From the NCBI RefSeq assembly GCF_022919075.1, contig NZ_CP095078.1, forward strand, positions 1,116,001 to 1,180,000: a stretch of DNA of 64,000 nt, written 5' to 3'. The stretch comes from Nocardioides sp. W7. GTDB taxonomy: Bacteria > Actinomycetota > Actinomycetes > Propionibacteriales > Nocardioidaceae. The notes under the pieces were generated by a model. That model was given only the letters and a program-made list of their open reading frames with translations. It did not search any database and had not been told where the DNA came from. Shown piece after piece: positions 37,596 to 44,844 of the stretch. The first letter of the stretch is position 1. Every line of letters starts with the position of its first letter. A program made the position numbers and the translations under genes.

Positions 37596-38293
37596 GCCGG
37601 GTCCAAGAAACTGGGCAGGTTCTTGAAGTGCTCAAGGATCGCCAGGAGTGTTTGAGGTGTCGCAGAGGTGGCGTTGCGTTTGCCGGCGGTGGCAAGCAGT
37701 CGCTTGGAATGTTCAGCGAGTCGTTCGACGGGGACGTTGCTTTCCCGGGACCACTGGTCGAGGAACGCGGCGATGATCTCGTCGTCAAAAAGGACGTCGA
37801 GGGTCTGCGCTCGCTGTGTGTTGGTCGTCAGGATCGAGTCGGCGGCGACGTTGAGGACTTCGGCGACTGCGTTGATGGTTGCTGGTGGTGGATTGAGCTT
37901 GTCGCGTTCCCAGGAGAAGACATTGTTCGTGGTGACGTCCCAGCCTCGTTGGCTCAGTCGCTGTGCAAGTTCGCCGACGGTGAGGCCTGCTGACTTCCGT
38001 ATGGCAGCGAGCTGGCGACCGTTGATGAGAACTGCTGGGTCTTCGACGAGGCCGAGCATCTGAGCGATCGGGTCGTCGACTCGCACTGGTGTCGGGCTGG
38101 TTTGGTCCGTCTCGGCGTCGAGTTCGGCAAGTGCTTCTGGAAGTCCAGGTGCCCATTCGGCGATGCCGGCGATCAAGTCACGTTCGTCGTTGGTGAGGTC
38201 GGCGGACGTCGGGCGCCCGGCCACTGTGTCCAGCAGTGCTTCGACGAACGGGTCGGTCGCGGGCGACGTCTTCTCGGTGTTCGGGTCATTCAT
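37592..38293 (-). CDS. XRE-family DNA-binding protein, partner of the ImmA/IrrE protease
   Basis: 233 aa. An acidic N-terminal ~85 residues precedes a helix-turn-helix at about residues 93-150 (RQLAAIRKSAGLTVGELAQR, NNVFSWERDKLNPPPATINA). A helical C-terminal domain follows. Starts with an ATG overlapping the sigma-factor gene by 8 nt and ends in a 4-nt overlap with the protease gene. XRE-ImmA pairs act as repressor/anti-repressor or as antitoxin-like switches on mobile elements. It could control the whole operon in response to damage or phage entry. Confidence 0.82.
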   Translation of the reverse strand: MNDPNTEKTSPATDPFVEALLDTVAGRPTSADLTNDERDLIAGIAEWAPGLPEALAELDAETDQTSPTPVRVDDPIAQMLGLVEDPAVLINGRQLAAIRKSAGLTVGELAQRLSQRGWDVTTNNVFSWERDKLNPPPATINAVAEVLNVAADSILTTNTQRAQTLDVLFDDEIIAAFLDQWSRESNVPVERLAEHSKRLLATAGKRNATSATPQTLLAILEHFKNLPSFLDPA

Positions 38294-38861
38294 CCTTCGT
38301 CACCTCCTCATGACACTTCTTGATGATGGTCTTGAGCTGGTCGCCGACTCCCTGACCGGTGATGCCGAGCTCCTCGCCGATCTGCTTGTTCGTCTTTCCG
38401 TTCAGGAAGTGCCGGACGATCGTGACCTGCCGGTCGGTCAGCTTCTCGACAGCGCTGTTCAGTTTCCCCTGCCGTCGACGCGCGAGGTCCTCGGCAGCGG
38501 CGTAGTCCCCGAGCGGGTCCTGGTCGATGATGCGAGGTTCCTCGGGATCACCGGGAGGGAAGCGCTCCCGGGTCTTCTTCTCGGCGCGCACCAGGTCGAC
38601 GCACCGGTTCAGCACCGCCTTGCGGAGGTAGCCGCGCCAGCCCTCGCCCCGGTCGGTGAGCTTCTGCTCCTCGACCAGCTCGAGAAGGTGGGCGAACAGC
38701 AGGCCGATCGCCTCGGCGGCCAGGTCGGGCCGCTTGCCGTCAAAGAATCGGTTCGCAACCTTGCGCAGCCACTCGTGGTGCTGCCGGTACTGGGCGGCGA
38801 CGTCGGATGGGGTGCAGACGCGCGCATTCTCACCGGGGTCGTCGGCCAGCGCGTCGGTCAC
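38286..38861 (-). CDS. Sigma-70-like (ECF-type) factor in the ubiquitin-like operon
   Basis: 191 aa. A region-2-like segment (YRQHHEWLRKVANRFF, GWRGYLRKAVLNRCVDLVRA, residues ~25-93) and a region-4-like HTH (LTDRQVTIVRHFLNGKTNKQ, IGEELGITGQGVGDQLKTI, residues ~141-180). The linker is short, as in ECF sigma factors. Its GTG overlaps the E1-like gene by 4 nt, and its own end overlaps the XRE gene. No anti-sigma gene is visible. It may direct RNA polymerase to this operon or to island promoters. Confidence 0.75.
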   Translation of the reverse strand: MTDALADDPGENARVCTPSDVAAQYRQHHEWLRKVANRFFDGKRPDLAAEAIGLLFAHLLELVEEQKLTDRGEGWRGYLRKAVLNRCVDLVRAEKKTRERFPPGDPEEPRIIDQDPLGDYAAAEDLARRRQGKLNSAVEKLTDRQVTIVRHFLNGKTNKQIGEELGITGQGVGDQLKTIIKKCHEEVTKDE

Positions 38862-40555
38862 GCTTCAAGTATCGGCGATGCGCCCGACAGGACGGGTGAG
38901 TTTTCGGCTCGATCGGCAGAGGAATCCGCCGCACGTCCCACCTCGGTCGCCGGGAGGTCGCCGTACATCGTCCGGTACCAGCGTCGGCGTACGCCGGAGT
39001 GGCAGATGCACGTGCCGGTGGCGTCGGCGTGCGGCCGGCGCACGATCCCGGCTGGCAAGCCAGCGACGTCAAGGTCGACCCGCCGGTCAACAGTGGGAAG
39101 GTTGAGCATGTGCTTCACCAGCTCGGCGGCGATCAGGGTACCGGCGAACCAGGACACCTGTGGCGACGCAACCGCGATGACGTCGCTGTAACCGTTCGCC
39201 GCGTCGGCACCTGCGTCGCCGCCCTGGGGTCGCATCTCGGCCTCGGCGTACGCCTGACGGATCAGGTCGCTGAGCGGGGCGCTGACCAGAGCGTCACGTC
39301 GCTGCGCGGGTACGCGGCCGGCGGCGATCGCCACGTCGACGTCGGAGGCCGCCAAGACTGCTCCGTCCTGGAGGAGAGCGAGCACCCGCGGGATCGGGAT
39401 ACCGGTGACCTGGGAGTAGACGCCGGCTTGGGTCAGTGGCGGGTCGGCGCGGACGAAGTCGCAGAACGGGCAGGCGAACCCGTCGGCGAACCGCTCCCAC
39501 TGCACGTGAAGCTCAGTGCCCGACACCCCGGCAGACAAGGTCGCCTTGCTGAGCACGTCGGCGACGTCAAGCCGCCCGCTGAGAGTGTCGACGCTCGAGA
39601 TCACGACGCCGTGCCAGCCGGGTTCGTTCTTGGTGGTGTTCCAGGTCGCGACGTCGGTATCGCGAGCCTCGGCGGTCAGCCCAAGTTGCTGGAGGCGCTC
39701 GACCATCCCGGTGGATTTCTTGCCGGTCTCGCCTCCCAGCAGGGCCGGGTAACGGTACGGGTTTCGGTCGGGGTCGAAGACGTCCTTGTCGACAGCGGTC
39801 ACCTCCAGCGCTGCGGCCAACGCGGCCGCGGCCGCCGACCCGTTCAGCATTGGTGAGCACGCCGTTGCGAGCACGGCCATCGCGCTGGTGCCGACCGAAC
39901 CGACGCCGAGGAACGCGGTTCGCGCGATCTCGCACTCGGCCGCCGGGTTTGTGACCGTGAGGTCGCTGGCGTCGACCAGGCGCAGACGGTGGTCGATCAA
40001 GTTGGTCTCGATCGTCCCGATCACCTCCACGCCCGGGAAGCCCAGGTCGGCGAGGACCTTGATGAGGACCTGGCTGACCGCCAGGCTCCCTGCGGCATGA
40101 AGCCCGAGGCCGTGGACGGTGCCGGTCTCCATGACGACGGGGTGGTCGGCGAGCACGACGTTCCAGTCGCCGCCGCCGACGTAGACGTCGCAGACGGGCT
40201 CGGCGACGCCGAAACCAACCGTGATCTGTCGGGTGGCGGGCAGGTCGGTGACCGGGCGCACCGGCGTCAGCTTGTCGAGCAGGTCAGCCCACGATGCCGC
40301 CTGCCACCAGTTGTTCGGCAGGCGACGACCATCTCCGGCCGGGTCGTTGACGACGACGCCCGGCACCAGGCGGGCGATCATCGTCACGAACGCGGCGACA
40401 GCGACGCGCGCAGCATCGTCGGCGTCCGCTGCGACGGCGACGGCGACTTCGGTCTCGTCGAGCCGGCGAAGAACCTGGGTCGCCGGCTCCTGCGCTCCGC
40501 CGACGGTCTGGCTCCCGAGAAGCCGCAGACGTGGGTCCTCGACCGAGGAGTTCAC
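38858..40555 (-). CDS. E1-like ThiF-family adenylyltransferase of a bacterial ubiquitin-like system
   Basis: 565 aa. The ThiF/E1 domain begins at about residue 212: GVGSVG nucleotide loop (217-222), VDKDVFDPDRNPYRY with Asp256/Asp258, Asn265 and Arg268, and Lys279/Lys280 in a GKKSTGM segment. CPFC (362-365) and CIC (516-518) look like a split zinc site. No cysteine lies between residues 366 and 515, so a separate thioester Cys is not obvious. The N-terminal ~200 residues form an extra domain. It would adenylate the C-terminus of the UBL encoded upstream. GTG start, 4-nt overlaps on both sides. Confidence 0.88.
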   Translation of the reverse strand: MNSSVEDPRLRLLGSQTVGGAQEPATQVLRRLDETEVAVAVAADADDAARVAVAAFVTMIARLVPGVVVNDPAGDGRRLPNNWWQAASWADLLDKLTPVRPVTDLPATRQITVGFGVAEPVCDVYVGGGDWNVVLADHPVVMETGTVHGLGLHAAGSLAVSQVLIKVLADLGFPGVEVIGTIETNLIDHRLRLVDASDLTVTNPAAECEIARTAFLGVGSVGTSAMAVLATACSPMLNGSAAAAALAAALEVTAVDKDVFDPDRNPYRYPALLGGETGKKSTGMVERLQQLGLTAEARDTDVATWNTTKNEPGWHGVVISSVDTLSGRLDVADVLSKATLSAGVSGTELHVQWERFADGFACPFCDFVRADPPLTQAGVYSQVTGIPIPRVLALLQDGAVLAASDVDVAIAAGRVPAQRRDALVSAPLSDLIRQAYAEAEMRPQGGDAGADAANGYSDVIAVASPQVSWFAGTLIAAELVKHMLNLPTVDRRVDLDVAGLPAGIVRRPHADATGTCICHSGVRRRWYRTMYGDLPATEVGRAADSSADRAENSPVLSGASPILEA

Positions 40556-41064
40556 GACGACTCCTCCGCGGCGATCCAGCGGTCGCGGTCCGGTCCGGCC
40601 TTCAGTTCGACCCAGTACCCGTCGTGGAAGAGGTAGACGGCGCAGGCGTCTAGGCCGCGCCGCAGGCCCAGCCCGAAGAACGGAACGACGATCGAGATGC
40701 CGCCCTCGAAGGAAATGACCGGGTTGGCGTCGTCAGCGGCAGAGTGGAACGCATCACCGGGGTGGCTGTGGATGCGTGCCACGTACAGGTCGTCGGGGCC
40801 CAGCGCGAGGGCGAGGTCCATCTGACCTTCGCGGGGAACCTCGACGTTGACGTGGCCGTAGGTGTCGCGGTGCGCGTTCTGCCGTGGTACGACCAGCTCG
40901 AGGCCGGTGCCCTTCTTCATCATCGCGGTGCCTTCGAGGCCGAACGTTCCGCGGTCCTCGAAGAAGGTGCGCGCGTCCTGGAGCACCTTCGAGGTCAGCA
41001 CCAGTGGCGCCTCCGGGGCCGGGGGCGTCGTTGCGGGCGTGGAGGAGGTGTGGTGGTTACGCAT
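40552..41064 (-). CDS. JAB/JAMM metallopeptidase (deubiquitinase-like)
   Basis: 170 aa. The JAMM zinc signature is IHSHPGDAFHSAADD with His99, His101, Ser108 and Asp111 (or Asp112); Glu44 in FGLEGTAMM is the likely catalytic base. The motif spacing is one residue shorter than the common HxHPx6SxxD. A ~20-residue Pro/Thr-rich N-terminus precedes the domain. Expected to trim the UBL precursor and/or remove UBL from targets. It overlaps the E2-like gene by 8 nt and the E1-like gene by 4 nt. Confidence 0.87.
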   Translation of the reverse strand: MRNHHTSSTPATTPPAPEAPLVLTSKVLQDARTFFEDRGTFGLEGTAMMKKGTGLELVVPRQNAHRDTYGHVNVEVPREGQMDLALALGPDDLYVARIHSHPGDAFHSAADDANPVISFEGGISIVVPFFGLGLRRGLDACAVYLFHDGYWVELKAGPDRDRWIAAEESS

Positions 41065-41476
41065 GGATGCCTGTCTTCCGGAGCAGGGATTCGATCAGGG
41101 AGTCGAGTCGCATGCTGAAGCGGTGGGAGTCCCAGCGCTCGGTGAAGTGGCTCTCGTGGGCGTAGTAGCCGCGGGTGCCGCTGACGCACACGAACGGAAC
41201 GCCGAGGCTGGGGTGGATGCCGAGGCCGAAGCCGGGAATCCACTGCTCCACCGCCAGGATCTCGCTGGCGTCGTCGACCAGGGTCGCGTCGAACGGCTCG
41301 GAGTCGTAGCGGGAACCGTCCAGCAGCAGGTTCCACGTGCCGTCGTGACGTGTCAGGGTCATCGCGATGTTCGACCCGTCCCGGTGGAGGTCGCCGGCCA
41401 GGTCGCCCAGCTTCAGGCAGGCCCGGCCGACCTCCGCGTCGAGGAGGTCGGCCAGGACCGCCGGGTGAAGAGCCAC
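41057..41476 (-). CDS. E2-like ubiquitin-conjugating protein
   Basis: 139 aa. The second half reads like the active-site region of an E2/UBC fold: IHPSLGVPFVCVSG gives HPS (residues 88-90, in place of the usual HPN) followed seven residues later by Cys97, then a WDSHRF segment and a final amphipathic helix (RLDSLIESLLRK) like the E2 'W-p...ll..i..ll' end. The first half offers the antiparallel strands (IAMTLTRHDGTWNLLLDG). Cys97 is the probable thioester site. GTG start 6 nt after the UBL stop. Confidence 0.72.
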   Translation of the reverse strand: MALHPAVLADLLDAEVGRACLKLGDLAGDLHRDGSNIAMTLTRHDGTWNLLLDGSRYDSEPFDATLVDDASEILAVEQWIPGFGLGIHPSLGVPFVCVSGTRGYYAHESHFTERWDSHRFSMRLDSLIESLLRKTGIHA

Positions 41477-41482
41477 TGCCTG

Positions 41483-41821
41483 CTACTTGGTGTGGGTGAT
41501 GCCGGCGCCGTCGACCTGGGGCTTGCGGTTTATCAGCACCAGGACGTCGCCCTCGACGATGCGGAGGTCGCCGAAGGTCGCCGACGGGTCGAGCTCGTTG
41601 TCGGAGACCCGGGGCAGGCTCAGCGAGTAGTCGCCGGCGGTCAGCCAGCCTTTGTTGACGAACAGCTTGACCTCCTTGTCGGTGACCTCACCGACAGTGT
41701 CGGACGGCTTGACCGTCACCTTGTCGCTGTGGCCAGCCAGGGACCGGATGGTCACCTTGAAGGGGTGGTCGTCGCCGTGGCCCGGCTTGGACGTCGTGTC
41801 GCTCTCGGAGTGAGTGCTCAC
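41483..41821 (-). CDS. Ubiquitin-like β-grasp protein
   Basis: 112 aa. A disordered His/Ser/Thr-rich N-terminal ~18 residues is followed by a single β-grasp domain (residues ~20-99): FKVTIRSLAG, VTVKPSDTVGEV, a helix (DKEVKLFVNKG), then YSLSL, DLRIVEGDVLVLINR. The C-terminus reads QVDGAGITHTK, so the only glycines suitable for activation (GAG, 105-107) are covered by a 5-residue tail. First gene of the operon, GTG start with a good RBS (AAAGGAG, 8 nt upstream). Bil-type systems often have a tandem UBL; this one has a single domain. Confidence 0.8.
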   Translation of the reverse strand: MSTHSESDTTSKPGHGDDHPFKVTIRSLAGHSDKVTVKPSDTVGEVTDKEVKLFVNKGWLTAGDYSLSLPRVSDNELDPSATFGDLRIVEGDVLVLINRKPQVDGAGITHTK

Positions 41822-42313
41822 TGTGGGCTCCTTTCTGTTTGTGCCCGCTCTGCCTGATAGACGTCGTCGCGGGGGTCCGTGAAAGCCTGCTGCCGGAAAG
41901 AACTCAGCGACATGCTCGTTTGCGGCGTCTCTGGGTGACCTCGGACGATCGGGTTACCCGGCACCCCAGGACCCGTCGAACGTTGCAGTCCGTAGGACAG
42001 GTTCGGCAGACGCGCCGGTCGGCACCCGATGGCCAGCCTCCAGCGGCACTGCGAGCCCTGAAGATTCCGACTAGCGTCATTCTGAAGCCGCAAAGGGCTA
42101 CAGGGTTGGACGGGCAGAGATGTGGCAAAAGTGTGGCAGGACGCCCAGCCGCGACCGTTCGTGCTCGACGACAGCCAACGTGTTCTTGCAGGTCAGGCTC
42201 GCAGTGCAGTCCAGGATCAACGACAGTCGCTCAGCGTGCCGCGCGTCCCCTGGTGCTACTGAGTTTGCGCGCTTGCGCAGGTCAGACGGGGTGTAGGGGC
42301 CAGGAGTCCGCGT
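41822..42313. other. 492-bp gap upstream of the ubiquitin-like operon
   Basis: Contains the RBS of the UBL gene and presumably the operon promoter; no strong -35/-10 pair stands out. The tandem motif TGTGGCA (42120-42137, ATGTGGCAAAAGTGTGGCA) resembles sequence often found beside actinobacterial tyrosine integrases. The 12-mer GGGCTACAGGGT at 42095-42106 also occurs at 36532-36543 at the other side of the island. The long plus-strand open frame here encodes an Arg-rich shadow, not a gene. Confidence 0.45.
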
Positions 42314-42525
42314 TCAGTCCGCAAAGAGCCCGCAAGAACTCGGACGTCGGGCCGTGTCCTCCGCGCTTGCGACGCGCGGGGTCCGATCCTCGGCCGTGGG
42401 CCAGGTTGGCTGTAGTTCGTCAACGTGGTCGCCGCGGACGAGTGCCCCCAGCTCGCGCTGCACGGTGACGACGTCGCAGCCGGCGGCGATCAGGCCGGAG
42501 GCGCAGAAGTGACGCAAGTCGGGGA
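42314..42525 (-). pseudogene. Tyrosine-recombinase (phage integrase) C-terminal remnant
   Basis: The frame contains LPDLRHFCASGLIAAGCDVV and TVQRELG, the box II region of actinobacterial integrases. After a frameshift the next frame reads GHSSAATTLTNYSQ with the catalytic Tyr, and after a second shift the first frame resumes with WPTAEDRTPR and ends CGLFAD. At least two indels plus loss of the N-terminal part make it non-functional. It marks the island as once mobile. Confidence 0.78.
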
Positions 42526-42594
42526 GTCTGGCTGACCTCCGGGTCGAGCGCCAGCGCCCGTCGATGTCGTTGTCGTACCGAGGGCCGGCGGGTC

Positions 42595-42611
42595 TCACCC
42601 CAATTGGGTGA
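42595..42611. promoter_or_regulatory. Palindrome TCACCC-CAATT-GGGTGA
   Basis: Inverted repeat with 6-bp arms, located about 90 bp upstream of the secreted-protein gene and just outside the integrase remnant. Operator-like; the cognate regulator is unknown. Confidence 0.3.
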
Positions 42612-42700
42612 ACACCGGGCTCCGACAGGGACCGTGATCGGATCGCTCACATACTGGGCGACCAGCCTCTCGGGCCGCGTTCCAGTTCCGGAGGTTCTCC

Positions 42701-43919
42701 GTGCCGTTGCCACTCCGCTTCCGCACCCTGTTCGTCGTCCCGCTCGCAACCGTCGCCCTGGCGCTCGCCGGCACCCCGTCGGTCGCGGCGGCGACCCACG
42801 ACCGTGCGGTCTCCCGTGAGGCGCCGCGGGCCAAGCCGACGAAGGTGCGCGTCACGGTGAAGGCACCGAAGAACGTCCTGTCGGGGAGCCGCATCGCTGT
42901 CGCCGGGCGCGTCACCGAGCGCCCGGGCGGTGCCGGGGTCGCGACGAAGGTGGTCATCGAGTCGATGCGCTTCCCGGGAGGCTCGACCAGTTGGCAGCGG
43001 GTCGGCACCACCCGGAGCAAGCCCGACGGCACGTACCGGCTCAAGAGGCGGCTGATCTCGTCGCTCTACCTGCGGGCCCGCGCGCTACCCACGCGGCGTA
43101 CCGCCGGGGCTCCGTCCGGCCGGGTGATGGCCTGCACGCGAGCGGATCAGGGTCATCGCCGGCACCCCTCGCACGGTCGAACCCGGCGCGAAGATCTCCG
43201 TGCGGGGCACGACGACACCCAACCTCGCCGGCGACTTCCTCAGCCTCCAGGAGTACGACGCCGACCGTGACGAATGGCTGATCGTCAACACCGCACGGGT
43301 CAACAGGCAGGGCCGGTACCTGCTCGAGGGCGTGCCCCAGGTGTCCGGCGCCGCCGTGCTCCTGCGGATCAAGTACGGCTGGCAGCTGCGCACCCAAGCC
43401 TTCGTCGACCGCTACGTGTCCGCGGGCGACTTCCAGGTGTACGGCTGGCACCACCTCGACGACCTCGCCGTCGTGGCCAGCTCCAACGACCACCATGGCG
43501 GGGGCGGCGAGCCCGGGTGGAAGATCGGCGGCGTCGACTACCCGCACACCGTCGACCTCCTGGACCTGAGCGAACCCCATCGGCCGAGCTGGCTCGAGTG
43601 GCGGCTGGACCAGCGGTGCACCGAGTTCGACGGGTTCGCCGGCGTGGCCGACACATCGTCCGTCGCGTCGACCCTGAGCGTCGGCTCCGGCACCTCCGGG
43701 ATCTGGAGCGGCATCGCGATGCCCGGAGCCCCCGCGACTCGTGTCACCGTCGGGCTGGCCGGCGTTCAGACGCTGCGGCTCGGTGAGACTTCCGCGCCGG
43801 CCAGCGCGTTCGCGCTCTTCGGGGCAGCGCGGGTGAAGTGCGCCTTCCCCCGGTCAGGTCGCCCCGACGCGATGCTGGGCTCGGTGTTCCGGGCATTGTT
43901 GTCCAGGCGGTCGGGGTAG
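42701..43919 (+). pseudogene. Secreted protein with NPCBM-like C-terminus, frameshifted
   Basis: Begins at a GTG after a GGAGG RBS. The signal peptide covers about residues 1-30 (cleavage near VAAA). A β-rich domain follows (VRVTVKAPKNVLSGSRIAVA, GRVTERPGG). At about 43128-43143 the frame shifts by +1; the next frame continues with the same style of domain (VIAGTPRTVEPGAKISVRG) and a C-terminal region (WLEWRLDQRCTEFDGFAGV ... RVKCAF) like NPCBM/galactose-binding-type domains. The two halves overlap as open frames but only together form a sensible ~400-aa protein. Pseudogene or base-call error. Confidence 0.6.
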
Positions 43920-43958
43920 AGCTCGATCTGCACCTGAGTTCCCTGAGCCATCTCCGGC

Positions 43959-43986
43959 TTGACGCATGCCGATATCGGCATATGAT
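43959..43986 (+). promoter_or_regulatory. Promoter with embedded 16-bp palindrome (ArsR autoregulation)
   Basis: TTGACG (43959-43964), a 16-nt spacer and TATGAT (43981-43986). The perfect palindrome ATGCCGATATCGGCAT (43966-43981) fills the spacer and touches the -10. The ArsR ATG follows 6 nt after the -10, so the message is probably leaderless. An ideal operator for repression by the downstream ArsR protein. Confidence 0.7.
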
Positions 43987-43992
43987 CGCGCT

Positions 43993-44334
43993 ATGGCACG
44001 GGCAGCGACGACGTCGGACGTCTTCAACGCGATCGCCGAGCCGCAGCGTCGGGAGATCCTGGTACTGCTGCGGGCGGGTGAGCGGCCGGTGACCGAGCTG
44101 GCCCAGGAGCTGGGGATGACCCAGCCGGGAGCGTCCAAACACCTGCGGGTGCTCCGGGAGGTCGGGCTGGTGCGGGACCGCAAGGCGGGCAAGCAGCGCC
44201 TGTACGGCCTCGACGCCAACGGGCTGCGACCGGTCCACGAGTGGGCCGGCGGCTTCGAGCGGTTCTGGAAGGAGAGCTTCGACCGGCTGGACGCGTACGT
44301 GCAGGACCTGAAGCAGACGAAGGCAGAGGAGTAG
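43993..44334 (+). CDS. ArsR/SdpR-family winged-helix regulator
   Basis: 113 aa. The winged helix is clear: FNAIAEPQRREILVLLRAGE, VTELAQELGMTQPGASKHLR, and VLREVGLVRDRKAGKQRLYG. No metal-binding cysteines are seen, so it belongs to the SdpR-like group that regulates SRPBCC proteins. First gene of an operon with an AHSA1-type protein and a DHFR-like protein, a common actinobacterial trio. Confidence 0.9.
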   Translation: MARAATTSDVFNAIAEPQRREILVLLRAGERPVTELAQELGMTQPGASKHLRVLREVGLVRDRKAGKQRLYGLDANGLRPVHEWAGGFERFWKESFDRLDAYVQDLKQTKAEE

Positions 44335-44337
44335 CTG

Positions 44338-44844
44338 ATGAGCGCGACGGGACGAGAAGCGCAGGCGCAGTCCGCGGCGGCCGACCGCGAGGTCGTGATC
44401 ACGCGGGTCGTCGACGCCCCACGGGAGCTGGTGTTCGAGGCGTTCACCGAGGTGCGGCACCTGGCGCGGTGGTGGGGCCCGGAGGGGTTCACCACCACCA
44501 CGCGGGTGTTCGAGTTCCGGGTCGGCGGCGAGTGGGACTTCGTGATGCACGGACCGGACGGGACGGACTACCAGGAGTGGATCACCTGGTCCGAGCTCAC
44601 CCCGCCGGAGAGGATCGCACTGCTCCACGGCGAGTCCCGAGACGACCCCAACGCCTTCGAGACGGTGTTGACGTTCGCGCCCGACGGCGCGGCGACCCGG
44701 ATCGAGATGCGCACGGTGTTCCCCACCCAGGAGCTGCGCGACGAGGCGGTCGAGAAGTACCACGCGATCGAGGGCGGCCAGCAGACCCTGAGCAACCTGG
44801 CGGCGTACGTCTGCGAGATCGCTCGGTCGGGGGCGGAGGGCTGA
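44338..44844 (+). CDS. SRPBCC (AHSA1/CalC-type) protein
   Basis: 168 aa. Typical START/SRPBCC landmarks: DREVVITRVVDAPRELVFEA, FTEVRHLARWWGPEGFTTTT, RVGGEWDFVMHGPDG and a long C-terminal helix (YHAIEGGQQTLSNLAAYVCE). These proteins bind hydrophobic ligands in a helix-grip pocket. It lies 3 nt after arsR and overlaps the next gene (TGATG). Confidence 0.88.
   Translation: MSATGREAQAQSAAADREVVITRVVDAPRELVFEAFTEVRHLARWWGPEGFTTTTRVFEFRVGGEWDFVMHGPDGTDYQEWITWSELTPPERIALLHGESRDDPNAFETVLTFAPDGAATRIEMRTVFPTQELRDEAVEKYHAIEGGQQTLSNLAAYVCEIARSGAEG

Noticed and set aside
36532..42106. The 12-mer GGGCTACAGGGT as a firm att site
   Set aside because: A 12-bp repeat is expected by chance in a 64-kb GC-rich window; kept only as weak support within the island finding.
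41839..42468. Plus-strand open frame of 209 codons upstream of the UBL operon
   Set aside because: Arg-rich product without domain, antisense to the integrase remnant.
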